A DNA stretch of 64,000 nucleotides, from NCBI GenBank assembly GCA_964017235.1, contig OZ024935.1:8556001-8620000 (forward strand). Direction: 5' to 3'. The notes under the pieces are model-generated. The model saw only the letters and a program-made list of their open reading frames with translations, was not told where the DNA came from and did no database searches. The DNA comes from Sabellastarte sp. h YS-2021. Its lineage: Eukaryota > Annelida > Polychaeta > Sabellida > Sabellidae. Position numbers and translations under genes: made by a program. Below are positions 1 to 11,553 of the stretch, piece by piece. How positions within the stretch are numbered: position 1 is the stretch's first letter; each line of letters begins with the position of its first letter.

Positions 1-189
1 GGGAATTCATCAGAAGCAGTGGCAATTTGTTTCAACCAAACATGATCCAATATGAAATACAAAACAGGATCTAAAGGCCTGTTTATTTTTATTGCATTAA
101 CAGAGAGAAGAATATGTTGATCTCGAAATGAAGCAGTATTACACCCATATAAGATAAGCAAGGATCTAATAGCAGTGATATAATTTGTT

Positions 190-880
190 ATATTAGATGG
201 GGGTTAATAGCCGCCTGACAGAGGTACTCCATGAAGGCCAAACCTCCAAAGTAGACACCTGGGGCAGCCACATATTTTTCTCTTGAGACTTAGCACTGTT
301 ACTCTGATTGCTTGTATGCCTTTGTGCATGAACACGCCTAATTCTATCTGATTTTCTACCTCTTTCCAACCCCCTATTTCCCCTTGTTCTATGCGACATA
401 ACAAAACCGCGTCACTGTGCCGATGACCATGAGAAGTATCTCCAAGCAAATTGATTACATAGTCTGACATAAAATCTGTTTTCTGAAATAGGATCCTCTC
501 TCATGATCTAGCAAAATCCAGCCATCTACTGAATGGGGGCCAACTGATTATAATGAGACCCTCTCTTTACTCTGACCAGTGAGAACATACCCTTGTGACC
601 ATTTGACTCGATTCCCAACATTTACATCCACAGGACCGCCCCTTTGCGATTTGTGTCATGTATTACCTGTCTTTTTTTCTGCTAATTCTTTCAATCTCAA
701 CTTCTTGCTGACTTTTTTGCTCTTGTCTAAATACATATGGCAGTGGAAATTTCGCGCCTTTGGTACCAATAGAAGCATTTCAGTAGAATTGTCAACAACA
801 GCCGACTTTTTACTTTGTTTAACCTTTGACATTAGTCACACACAAGACATTATTCATAAACATATGAAACACATGACATA
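190..880 (-). mobile_element. Gag fragment of a YR (DIRS/Ngaro-like) retrotransposon, fossil
   Basis: On the minus strand this stretch carries a peptide resembling the gag of the YR retrotransposon at 59.7-63.1 kb. The shared segment reads AVLLCRIEQGEIGGW here and AVLLCHMEQGEVTGW near 60.5 kb, and both are followed by an RIRR/WIRR-HAQRH-like block. No reverse transcriptase or recombinase is present on this side, so only part of one gene is seen and the element may continue beyond the window start. It is a broken, clearly old copy. The family assignment rests on similarity to the better preserved copy in this window and is moderately secure. Confidence 0.55.
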
Positions 881-1853
881 AGCATTCTATTTCTTTTCTG
901 AAAATGTCTTTGTCTTGTGATATGATTTGTTACCACAAATAGAAAATTTATTACAAAGAATGCCACTCATTGAAAAAAATTAAATGACTAAATAAATTTT
1001 CATAAGGTACAGTAATGGTTTTCTTTGCAAGAAAAAGCCTGACGTTGACTGGCATGACCTTGCAGTGATCTATCTGTATGCATGGTGAGATACATTTAAC
1101 GTCGTGAAGTAGAAAACATAAAAGAAGAAACTCAGTGGGATATCCCACACACCTCATTGTTTTAGAGGCTATTTCTACATCAGTCATCACCAACCATTGA
1201 TTTTATCCCTTTCGCTAATTTCTCTCTTAATATTTCTGTGCACTTGATCATGGCTAATGTCAATGGGTGATTGCTAACACTATTCCTCTTTTTTTCTTTG
1301 TATTTTGAAATTCAGCGAACACAGCAGCTGGGCAGTAAACCTAGGCAATAGTTGTCATATCTACCAGAATGCATTTAACCATATATAGGCATGGTTGGCG
1401 TAATGTACTATGAAGAATGATGAAAGATTTACTAGTATCACAAAACAATTAGGAACATATATGGATCAAAAACAAACTCAACCCCATAAAGCAGTAAGGA
1501 CTGACCCCCAGTGGAGTGCATTTCCAAATATTTAGGATTTGGGGGGTCGAGAATATGATACTGATCTTTCCCAAACTCTCATCACTTCTTTTTTATCAAG
1601 GCCCTACCCAAATAAAAAAATCATAAATCTATTCATGACTTCTCTAGTAATTGTGAATACAGACAAAGAAGTGCATGCCAAAACATAACCTCTGTGGTGG
1701 CGGTAGTAAATTACTGAGCAACAAAAATATGGTTTTATTCACATAGAAATATCATATATCTTGTTTTTGGAATCACAGGGGTCAGCATCAGTCGACAATG
1801 ATCAGCATGAAGGAAACACAGCTTTATTACTGCAATATAAAGGAGCAAAATGC
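881..1853. other. Intergenic, nothing recognised
   Basis: AT-rich sequence with only short chance ORFs on both strands. No repeat, tRNA-like or coding signal was seen. Confidence 0.5.
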
Positions 1854-1993
1854 GGTTGAAAGCAAGGAAAGCAATAACCACTGTGGTTGAAAGTAAGGAA
1901 AGCCATAACCACTGTGGTTGAAAGCAAGGAAAGCAATAACCACTGTGGTTGAAAGCAAGGAAAGCAATAAACACTGTGGTTGAAAGCAAGGAA
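1854..1993. repeat. 31-bp minisatellite, about 4.5 units
   Basis: A unit starting ggttgaaagcaaggaaagca recurs at 1854, 1885, 1916, 1947 and 1978, exactly 31 bp apart, with only a few substitutions between units. The period is not a multiple of three, so the two overlapping minus-strand ORFs across it are side effects of the repeat, not genes. Confidence 0.95.
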
Positions 1994-2288
1994 GAGCTCT
2001 ATTCTGATTGGTCTACTCAAAATGTTTCTGTGATCGTATGACAGGTGGTTTAAAAAACCTTTGTATACAGACACATGCACATGAACTTTATCTTAAGTTA
2101 TTTCCTAATTAAAACAATGTATGGATTCTTAAAATATATAGGCTTCATAAAGAATGTTATAAACAACACATTTAGGAAATAAAATTAAGTCTTTACAATG
2201 GGGAGTACAACTTTGAACTTCCACTGCCTCTCATAATTTATATTATATTAAATACTATAATTTTAATGTGTATATTGTAATATTTGTA
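1994..2288. other. AT-rich 3' flank of the sulfotransferase gene
   Basis: This lies just downstream (minus strand) of the sulfotransferase stop codon at 2289-2291 and probably includes its 3' UTR. An ATTAAA-type polyadenylation hexamer can be read on the minus strand near 2265, about 25 bases past the stop. Nothing else is recognised. Confidence 0.4.
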
Positions 2289-5200
2289 TCATTCAAATTT
2301 GATTCTGTCTTTTAAATCATCATGATTCTCCATCTTCTTTTCATAAATTTTATCAAAGTCTTCATCCTGTTTAACAGAGAAAATTGACTTCCAGCTGTCT
2401 ATTTTACCTGAAAAGAAAGTAAAGCAAATACTTAGGTTCACATTACAGTTGATATATCTAACATATATTAATGATTACCTTTGTCACTTGAATTACTAGT
2501 ATTTATGTTTGTATTTCATACTGTGAAAATATCTGTAGAAGTATATTTGGAGGCTAGAGTTCATATATATCTAAATTATATTCAATACAGATACTATGAA
2601 CAATTTTCAAACAAATCTTCAAACAATCTTTCAAACAAACAATCTGGATACAGATATCACAGATAAAATGTGGATAACATACAGTAATATAAATTGTTCG
2701 GGGTTAATTCTTAAAATGAACTCTCAGTATCATTTAAGTTGCTATTTGTTTAGATAAATAGGTTTGTCAAAATATAAAATGTTTAAGTATTTTGTCCTAG
2801 ATTCTATGAATTTAAGTGAAATTGATGAATTAAGTTCATATAAGATTGTTTTTAATTGCATAAATGACACAGTTAAATCTAAATTTAAATTTAAGAACAG
2901 CTTAGAATTTATATGTGAGGGCCTTGGTGGCACAGTGGTAAAATACTCACCTCCCACCTCCCTGGGCAGTTAAAAAGCCAGACCTTATGTAAGACAGTTG
3001 ATAGTGGTTTACCGATGGTCAGTGCAGAACCTTGACTAACTGTATGTACTGGTTTCCTCTGGCCACAAAACTACATGTTGTGATATGACCTTTACAGTGT
3101 CGAAAGCTATGTAAAACCCTAAATAAATAAATAAAAAGAGTCCATATGACAAATATGATAAGAATCTCTATGATCCCAATCCTTTAAAAGCACGTTTTTC
3201 ACATTTCACATTATACAGACCTTTCCAAAGAAACCCTGGGTTCTCCTCCTTCCAAAACCCCCCTAAAAAGGCATCTTTTCTTTGTTCTTCAAGCATTTTC
3301 ATATTCTCAAAGCTTGTTAACCTGACCACTTCCTCAAGGAATTCTTTGCTGTGATTACAACCAAGGAAAGATGAAATCTGCTGTATAGTTTGCAGAGGAC
3401 TCTGTAACATAACCACTTGATATTAAACGCTGTGATTTAGAGAAAAGTCTATCGTTCAAACTAATACGGGTCTTCAAAAAGACAGGTACAACTCCAGCCA
3501 AAGTACAAAAAAATTTTGTGCCTTTCATTCTTTGTCTATGAGAAATCAATGACACTACAAATAACTTGGTAGTCCACACCAGGTAGGTGATGGTTTTTCA
3601 AGTAGTTTTCTAAATTCTAAAAAAATTCAAAACATGTAATGCCAATTTAGAAAATCTAATCTATACTTAAGAAGAGTTATTCAGCCAGAATGTGTAAGTT
3701 ATACATTCATTTAAGTTTGTCATATCAATTATATAAGCTTACCTGAACCAGGTCTTCATAGAATACAAACAGTGCATTTGGTCTCTCCTTCAACATGGAC
3801 CAATATTCAGTAACATGGTCAAACCAAGTACCCATGCAGGTTGCTTAGATTGACACACAATTAAATGACATTCAGAATTATACTGTTTACATGATGCCCA
3901 TATATTTTTTTATGTTCATTTTCATTACTTGAGACACTTAATGGTTACTTATAGACTGGAAACTGAGCATTTTATGTGTTATGGTAAGGTGTTGGTGCTT
4001 TTTTATAATTAACGACTGTTTAATCATAGAGCCATGTTTGAGCTAATCTTTTAAAAATATAACTTGCATGAACTATAGGTTTTTAAATATTAATTTTCTT
4101 AGTTATATTAGAAGATGACTTCTGATTAACCCAACTAGCTCATAGATCACAAAAGTATAACTTTCTCAGTTTGAGTTCATTGCTTACTAGCACTGATTTA
4201 TGATTTCTTCTAATTTTCTGTCATTAAGTTTATGAGGCTACAGTTAATATTATACTGTATCAGAGTAAAGATGAGATTTAGTTTTCAGATCAATAATCAG
4301 ATGATGTTATTACATATCATCAAAATTTTGTATATATCTATACAAATTACTAAGAATTAAATTTGATTCATAAGAAACTTTAAAGCTTGCACATGCATCA
4401 GAAAGGCAAGTTTTAAATATGTGATGACTTAAATCTACAGTACACCTGAATAGACCCCCTTTGTCTAAAACAGGATGTATATTAGAAATCACACACTCAA
4501 TAGTGGTATCAAACTACTTTATGTGATTAATAGGAGTGAGCTTACGTGGTTCTTCAAGAAAAACAGGTAAAAATCCAGCAAAGGTGGAATCATATTCTGT
4601 GGCTTGCATTCTTGTGCACTGAGAAAACAATGAGACTGCAACTGACTTTGGATTCCGCACCAGGTAGATAATTTTTTGCTACAAGATTTTCAGGGAAACA
4701 TTTGTTTAATAAGTATAAGTATATTTTATAAGTATATTTTATAAGTAATTTCACAACATCTAATGACAATTCATTCAACTTTGGCAGTTATATTACCTCA
4801 GCCAGTCATTGTAAATTCTATAACCATTATGTATGTTATATTGGTTAGAAAATGTCAAGCAAAACCACTTTAACCTTAACAAGAAAGTAATGATACAACT
4901 ACTGGGGGAAATGTTAGCTTATTCAATGTCTGTCTGTTCTATAAATATTTACCTTACTTCTTTTCATGATTTGAACATTATTGAAAGAGAAGTAGCTTAG
5001 CCAAAAAGAAAGGTATTTTCAGAACAATAACATATCTGCTAAACAAATAATCCATATCTATGCTATGTCAGTGATTTTACTTTCATGTGATAAATACATA
5101 CCTTTTCAAGAACATTTTTTGGCATTAAGTCATATTTTAGATGTGTAAGAAAGATCATTGGAACTGCTTCACTTTCAGTTCTTTCAAATGATTTCTTCAG

Positions 5201-7794
5201 CTCAACGAGTCTTTCAGTAAACTGCACTTTTGTAGGTTCAAGTTTACCACTGGTTAATATACTAAGAATCTCAAAGGTCCAGTTTGTTCCTTCAGAAGAG
5301 ATAAATTGTACATAACATCATTAGTGTTAGAAAATCATTTTTTCCTTATAACTTATCATGCAATTTTAGTTGTCACTTTTGTTTAAGGTATCCATATTTT
5401 CAAGTACTCATCAATAAGTGGCCTCTAGTTAACACACTTTATTCGGTAGACTTTTGCATTAAATATATATTTTTGTGTTCAGGTAGACCTTCAGAAACTT
5501 CACTTATGAGTTAAACAATTTAAATCTTTCTGGTGTTTGTTTACAACAATTTAAGACAAAACATTACATAATAATAATTATAATAGAAGCAGATAATTGA
5601 AATGAGTCCTTTGATGTACTGGAGTCCAAAAAGGGGAAGGTCTGAAACCAAGCAGAGGTTATGAACCTACACACTGAAACGAGAGGTGACTATGGGGTAG
5701 GGTATGCTAGTCTCAACAGGTGGGTTTTGAGTTAGAGAAAACCAGAGTCTTGAGTTCTTGAAACCAGAGAATGATCTTACTTAGTAGAAATATGTTCCAT
5801 TTTTCTGGTACAACTGATGCAAAGTCATGCCTTTTTGGAACTTTAGAGGAATGCATGTTTTCACAAGACTACTACATATGAAAAAAAGATAACAATTACC
5901 GAGATCCTGAGAAATCAATAGCCTTAAAAGGTTATATTTAAAAAGGCATTGGTATGACATGGGAAACCTGTGGAATTTTATTAGATAGTTTACTTTTACA
6001 AACATGGTGCAAATTAGTAGTAGTAGTAAAGCATTTATAAAGCGCCAAAGTGATGATGACATCCTCCAATGCAGTGATGTCCGAAAAGGGATAGTTTCAA
6101 TTTCCAAAACAGTCCACGTCCTTGTAAATGTCCGATAGGGGAGAAGGAATCTATTTGTGCTGAAGCTAACCTAAATGGGTAGCTTGTCAAATGTTGGCTA
6201 AATTGATTAATACTATCCTGATTTCTGATGGACCGAGGGAGTTTGTTCCATTCTCTGTTAGCAGCCACTGTAAAACTACACGTCACATCCCAATGTGTTT
6301 ATTTGGTCAGTTGCCCCATGTAAGGTCGGTGCACTTAATTACACAGGACATATATGGGGGTTGGCTAACATTCATTGCCTTGTAGGTAATGAGGTGAATT
6401 TAAACAGTCTATGGTTCTCAATAGGGAACCAGTGTAGTTAATGTAGGAAAGTTGTCGCATGAGTGAATTTACTGAGTTTGCACACAATGTGACATAGAGC
6501 ATTTTGATTTCTTTAAAATCTACTAATATTTGTCCTTTTTGTGTAACACAGCAAAGAGTTGCACTAGTCCAGACGGCTTCTGACCATGGTATCTTTCAGC
6601 TTTACAGCTGTGTTGTTGGTTAGATACCTACGAACCCTTTGTAGCTCCTCGAGGTGGTAATAGTATACACAACATAAATAAGTGACACATCTTTGCATTG
6701 AGTTGTCAGCACCAAGGGTGACAAAATGATTTTTACGGATTCAGTTGGTTCCATGATATTCCAAGGAGACTTATAGGAATGATGACTTTAAGCATGTTTT
6801 TTTCCTTCATCGCTGATCAAAATAAATTGAGTTTTGTCTGCATTCAAATCCCTGAGGTGATAGTAACAAACACAGATAAATTTGTCTATATGATAATTAA
6901 ATAGGTTTTCTAAATCAGAGGTAACACTTGAATTCTTTACCTCCTTCCAAAGAAGAAGTAGGTCTTTGAATGGCAAGGAGAATTTTGGCATTTGTAGTTC
7001 TCTGCTATGTTTGTCACCAATGATGAGGTTCCAATTCCTAGTCTTGTGTTAGATATGTCTTGTCACCATCAGTATACAGAAGGTGTATAACATAAAGCCC
7101 TAAAATGACCTATCTGAGGGGGCTAATATTGACAGTGAAAAGTAGGAGTCAAAACAGAATCTTGGGGGACCCCAACGGGCAAAATAAAAGCTTCTGTCAA
7201 ATTGCCTCCTAGTTTTTTGTTTTTGCTTTCAGTTTGTGAGAAAGGAATTAACATCAATTCAACAGAGCACCATCAATACTAAGCCAGACCTTCAAACAAT
7301 AATATAAAACTAAGAGATCTGTATGAAATTGTGTTGATGATCTTCACTAAAGTAAACCAGCAATGGCATTACAAACTTCAGAATTTGTATATTTTTGTAT
7401 ATTTTCTCTAAGTAGATATAAATAATAGTTTGAAATTCAAAACCATGAAAATCTTTTCTTTTGCATGAGATTTTCATGCTGATGTATCACGCATATATCA
7501 AGTGTCAAGCATTGTTTTAAAATTTAAGTACTGAATGTAATCTTTCTAACCAATAGCATACAATTATATTTAAAACATATTCACACTACCTGATTTTGGA
7601 GGGCTAATTAACCAAATATCAGATGCTCTGGACTCCATCAAATGTAAACTTTCCAAAACAAAAGCTGCATCACTGAATACTGGAAAATAGTTGATGATTT
7701 GTCCTTTGTAAACTGTTTGTTGTATATAATAGGTATTTCCTGCAGCGTCTTTCTTGTAAACCTTTCCAAGATCTTGGATGGCAGACATTTTCAT
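2289..7794 (-). CDS. Cytosolic-type sulfotransferase (SULT family), six exons, 308 aa
   Basis: The protein would transfer sulfate from PAPS to a small hydroxyl or amine acceptor. Exons, all with GT/AG borders and matching phases, are 7590-7794, 5102-5289, 4546-4678, 3743-3843, 3221-3401 and 2289-2407, 927 nt with the stop. The 5'-phosphosulfate loop PPKSGTNW forms exactly across the exon 1/2 junction. The catalytic His sits in FLTHLKYDLMP (exon 2), the 3'-phosphate motif KIIYLVRNPKSVAVS in exon 3, TWFDHV and FVFYEDL in exon 4, and LTSFENMK in exon 5. The C-terminal motif WKGKIDSWK forms across the exon 5/6 junction, followed by DEDFDKIYEKKM. Length is normal for the family (about 290-310 aa). 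The start is the ATG of MKMSAIQDLGKVY. The last donor is a weak GTCTGT; reading through it instead gives a 286-aa product lacking the C-terminal motif. Substrate is not inferable. Confidence 0.93.
2917..3136 (+). repeat. tRNA-derived SINE
   Basis: The head has an A-box-like segment (TGGCACAGTGGTAAAATA), the body contains the conserved GTATGTACTGGTTTCCT and TGTGATATGACCTTTACAG blocks, and the tail is AAATAAATAAATAAA. A better preserved sister copy lies at 26609-26843 and a 3' half at 55490-55594. The B-box region is damaged here. It sits in the last intron of the sulfotransferase gene, in the opposite orientation. Confidence 0.8.
3468..3591 (-). pseudogene. Decayed duplicate of sulfotransferase exon 3, in intron 4
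   Basis: The minus strand reads ITYLVWTTKLFVVSL, then HRQRM, then TLAGVVPVFLKT, ending at a GT. This matches exon 3 of the same gene (IIYLVRNPKSVAVSL, CTRM, TFAGFLPVFLEE, GT) along its length. In the copy the invariant Arg of RNPK is Trp, and no clear acceptor AG remains upstream, so it is unlikely to be spliced. It lies between exon 4 (3743-3843) and exon 5 (3221-3401), out of order for a mutually exclusive exon pair. Confidence 0.85.
6013..7190 (-). mobile_element. 3' part of a CR1/Jockey-group LINE, decayed
   Basis: On the minus strand three blocks of a non-LTR reverse transcriptase appear in order. PVGVPQDSVL with a following YTP near 7080-7190 is the RT block before the palm. LNADKTQFILIS near 6810-6850 is typical of the thumb entry. 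FTVAANREWNKLPRSIR with SINQF at 6180-6286 is the usual C-terminal domain. The 3' end is an (ACT)n microsatellite at 6013-6027, a common tail of such LINEs. Blocks lie in different frames with several stops, so the copy is dead and truncated. It occupies intron 1 of the sulfotransferase gene, in the same orientation. Confidence 0.75.
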
Positions 7795-8819
7795 GCATAT
7801 GTAGTAATAAACTGAGAAGCCTTAGCTGTACACTATCAAAATGTTTCATCAATATAATGATAAAATCATTTTCATTTTTGTTATATTAACTGTTTCAAAA
7901 TTTTTAACTCTGATTTCTCTCATACATGTGTAGCTCTCCTTTATATCTATTTCATCAGATAAAGCTATGACAGTATACAAAATACTGAATCTAAGTACGT
8001 GCTAGAAGTAGAATACATAATTCATTTATGCATACACAGGTCCAAAAACATTTGTTGATGGCTTAGCCTTCAGTTATAGCCTTCTTATAAGCTGGGTTAT
8101 GTAGTATTGTTTTTTTAACTGACACAATTTTGGTTTGGTACTGTGGATGAAAACATATATGTGTCAAAATCCAAAGATAAACCATTATCAATTACAATGT
8201 AAAGATGTTTTATGTATTTTATTTGCTTTGAATTTATGCAACATTGATTTGTGACCTTTAGATTCCAATGTCAGTTATGGTTCACATTTTTAAAATAAAT
8301 TAAGCTATTGTATTGAAGACAGATTTAATACATGTGTATCACATTTTCACTTCACTGTCTGACCATTTGTAAAAGAATGTATTTTGGATTTTGGAAAGTG
8401 GGCCAAGTAATTTCCTGTAGAATTTATGTGTAGATTTACTATATCTGTATATGACTGTCCCTGGTTCTGTTATCCACCAAAATCCATGTTAAACCATGTA
8501 CTGAGTAACAATTTTGTTATTCCTTGTGCCCTGTTAGTTACGATAGGTTTTACACCAAGGATTTTCAATCATTCTGCACCATCATTCAGGAACTTTCTTC
8601 CTGGTCCAAAAAGAACCACTATAACATTGGGACTTTAATGTTAGTTCTGACACAACTGGTTCTCCTTTTCTTTCACCACAGAACATTCAGACAGTCAGCA
8701 GCAATACATCCTCAGTACTTCAGGGGTCCACTGTGCATTTATCTGACACTTTATCTATGATACCATCTTAGCGTACTTGTAGAAAATTGACAGTTCAAAC
8801 GAAGCACTGTCCAAGTGTG
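7795..8819. other. Upstream flank of the sulfotransferase gene, nothing recognised
   Basis: This region should hold the minus-strand promoter and 5' UTR, but no TATA box or other element could be assigned. Short plus-strand ORFs at 8426-8760 have no recognisable family. Confidence 0.35.
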
Positions 8820-9288
8820 TCCAGGAAGCAAACAAACTTCACTTCAATTCCAATCCTGCAGTAGTGGTCAACACTGAGGTGAATCTGGGTTGCAATGTTT
8901 TAGATCCAACGCCAATAATGTATCAGGCACATAACCAACTATCTGCTACAGTATCTGGCAATCAAGCCACATCCAGCTGTGGTTCCCCTGGTACAACCAA
9001 ACCTGACAGATGAACCTGGGACTTCGGGACATTAACCAGGCATTAGCACTGCATCAAACACGTAGTCAACTTGCTGCTGCTGCTTCAAATAGCCAAGCTG
9101 CTGCACTTGCTGGGTTTCAGGAAACTATTCATCAGTTCGCACATGATGGTATATTAACAGATCTTAATGCTTTGCATCACAATCCACGTATTTCCCAGTC
9201 TGTATCACAGATTCTTTCAGCATATGTTGTTACATATATGGGCACTGTGCCAGTGTATTTTAATGTAAGCTTTATATCTATATACTGA
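8820..9288 (+). CDS. Unrecognised coding-like segments
   Basis: Two adjacent plus-strand reading stretches have amino-acid composition that looks coded. One covers about 8820-9010 (contains NPAVVVNTEVNLGCNVLD and PTPIMYQAHNQLSATV). The other covers 9010-9288 (contains INQALALHQTRSQLAAAASN and HDGILTDLNALHHNPRIS). The second is rich in Ala and Gln and probably helical. No conserved domain is recognised. They end just before a LINE 3' fragment, so an origin in a mobile element is possible. Calling them genes is tentative. Confidence 0.25.
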
Positions 9289-9289
9289 A

Positions 9290-9610
9290 GGTCAGGTGGC
9301 AGCAACAAATCTCAAATGCAACAGTTTTCGAGGCAGCAGAGATGGACAGGGTTAGAGAGGAGGTGAGAAGGAAAAGATGGAGCATGGGTGTGTTCTAAAG
9401 AAGGATAAGTAAGATGATTGTGCTGTGGCCCTTGGATGGACACCAGAAGGGAGAAGGAAAAGAGGCCGCCCAAAACAACTGGGCAAAGAATGGTGGAGGT
9501 GGAGAGAAACAATGCTGGCTGGGGCACATGGAACCTGGCACACTGTGCAGCCACAGATCAGCAAAACAATGGAAGAAGGATGTTCAAGCCATATCTTCTG
9601 GCACAGAGAG
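9290..9610 (+). mobile_element. Non-LTR retrotransposon 3' end fragment
   Basis: The segment encodes, in shifting frames, the typical C-terminal tail of LINE endonuclease/reverse-transcriptase proteins: a basic GRRKRGRPKQ block followed by W-rich WRWRETMLAG and a closing KTMEEG-like block. Only the last ~100 residues of the polyprotein are represented, and at least one frameshift separates the pieces. Clade (RTE-, Nimb- or L2-like) cannot be decided from so little. Confidence 0.6.
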
Positions 9611-10324
9611 AATTAAGCTTAAGCTTATATCTATATATTACCATATAATGTCACTGAGTTACTGATTTTTTGTATAATGTGGTATTGATGTTTATCAACC
9701 TCAGTGATTCTATTCATAGATTTGGGGGAACCGTATCAGCTACCTGTAGGTTCTAGAACTTCTCTGATGGATCTAGTCACAGGATATATTTTCATGTAAG
9801 TTCTATAAGCTTCTGGCCACTTCCATAGCTGTATATAAATACTGTACTCCTGGCAACAGATGAACATAGTATTCGCCGGCTATAAGGAAGGCTACCTGTG
9901 TCTTAGAACTAATATCAAGTCGACATAAAATACTTGTATTGTTGTGAACTTTTGCTGGAGTGAACTGGGTACAGTGTCTGGATAGATTTGCTGTACTTTG
10001 GATACTTCTTCATCTGCATGCTGTGTGTGGTTCTACCAGAGAGTGGATTTACTGCATTTTCTTAAAGCAGACAGTAAAGTTGTACAAACTGTCTGAATAT
10101 TTCTATACAGTCATTTTGTGTGATTGGATATCGAAACATTACAGGATAATGACATTTCATGTTATTGGACATTGAACATATCACATGATGCAGATATCTA
10201 TGCATTAGTGGACATTGGACAGATCACAGGACAGATTGCTGGATACAGTGGACAAACTTAACAGTCAGTTACAGTGGCCAGGTCAGATTCATCCCTCTCA
10301 AAATTTATGCATGCTTTCTCAAAA
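9611..10324. other. Intergenic, possible promoter-like patch
   Basis: No gene is seen. Near 9750-9870 there is a TTCTAGAACTTC stretch (heat-shock-element-like but with imperfect spacing) followed by TATATAAATAC about 75 bases later. No flanking repeat supports an LTR, so this is only noted. Confidence 0.25.
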
Positions 10325-10413
10325 CGAGGCTCTGGCTGGGACAAGTGTAAACAAAACAATCTCCACACCACATGTTTTGTGTTGTGTGAAGGAATGTTAA
10401 CTTAATTAGCAAA

Positions 10414-10576
10414 ATGTCTGTTAATAAAAGGCACTGTTGTGTCCATTTTGCCACAACAATGCAAGTAAAAATGCAACTTTGGACACTAAACTCAGTTTTC
10501 ACAGATTTCCAACAGATGAAGTACTAAAAAACAGTGGATAATAGCCATCAGAAGGGATCCAGGAAAAAACTTCACT
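10414..10576 (+). pseudogene. Transposase exon 1: first half of the THAP zinc finger
   Basis: Read in three successive frames the exon gives HCCVHF, then CHNNASKNATLDTKLSFHRF followed by PTDEVLK, then QWIIAIRRDPGKNFT, which is the C2..C, FHRFP and W..IRRD part of a THAP domain. Two frameshifts break it. It ends at a good donor (act|gtaagt) in phase 0, and joins perfectly to the second half of the THAP domain at 14751 (ITSSTCVCSAHF). The intron now spans more than 4 kb because a PLE landed in it. Confidence 0.8.
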
Positions 10577-10661
10577 GTAAGTTTCTTTTAAGTTTTTCTG
10601 ATATTTACTTAAACATAAAATAAGTATATTTTGTGTCAGTGAAGAGTGAGTCAAGACTTTA

Positions 10662-10740
10662 AATCTCTGCCTTATATTCACAGATTAATAGTTGTGAATA
10701 TTTCGATCTGATTCTGTCAGTTCTCATCAGAGGCTGTGAG
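10662..10740 (-). ncRNA. Hammerhead ribozyme, PLE-associated (copy 1)
   Basis: On the minus strand the catalytic core CTGATGA (10730-10724) is followed by stem II (10723-10705: GA and CTGA pairing with TCAG and TC, one A.A mismatch, loop CAGAA) and then GAAA (10704-10701). Stem III is TATTCACA/TGTGAATA closed by a 10-nt loop, with the conserved A-U pair. The cleavage triplet ends in A at 10673. Stem I pairs the CAGCCT before the core with AGGCAG after the site (one A.A mismatch) and extends further outward with a second mismatch. All conserved core bases are present. It lies upstream of, and antisense to, the PLE ORF at 11554. Confidence 0.85.
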
Positions 10741-11553
10741 TGGGGTTGGGGGGATCACCTGAGGTACAAAAGTGAGATCCTCTCTGATCCTGAGGATCAG
10801 ATCCGGTGTCCGGCGGATCGGATCAGATTTTTTGTATCTGATTGAAAAAATGTAATTTTACATAAATAAGTGACCAAATATCTTTTTGTGTGAAATTTAG
10901 TTCATATTATTAGTGAATTATTGTGTAGTACTTACTATAGAGATTATTATTGTAAATCTTCTATTCAGGGTCTGGCTAGTGGCTAGAAACATTAATTCAA
11001 CAATCATATTACATTGAATTTGTTGGTGATATGTAATAAATAATACAACTTATTGAATTGTTTTATTCTTGTGTTTGGTGTAATATACTCATGTCAAAAG
11101 ATATACTTGTCATGAATATACATGCCTGAAAATCCCTTTTCCCAGTGAGAGTGGAGTTGCACTCTCAAAAGCATTGTCTCAAAATGTGTATTATGAGGGC
11201 TGAAAGTGGATCTATTTCAGTCACCTCTTGCAATACCCGTCCAGATTGGGAGGATAAGGGGGTGAATATACCAAGATCAGTCTTGTGGCACTGAATTAGA
11301 TCTCACAACCCAATTGTAATGATTTTTGTGAATGAAAGTGACTGGTGAATATTCATACTTATTCACCCATAATTCGCACTTTCGTTATATTATATAAACC
11401 GGATTAATTGTCGGTAAAAATAATAATATAATGAAAAGTTGGCAAACAAATAGTTACAATTCTTGATTAAAGGATTAAATAAACTAGTCAGAAACTGAAA
11501 TCAACTTATAAGTTTGACAAAACAAAACTTAATAAACTGTTTATACACACATA

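Noticed and set aside
1735-2080. Overlapping repetitive ORFs on the minus strand
   Set aside because: They translate the 31-bp minisatellite in two frames; the period is not a multiple of three.
9080-9140. CTGATGA..GAAA on the minus strand near 9.13 kb
   Set aside because: No stem II or stem III pairing; chance match.
9740-9970. Solo LTR with heat-shock-like and TATA motifs
   Set aside because: No second copy, no terminal TG..CA pair and no target duplication found.
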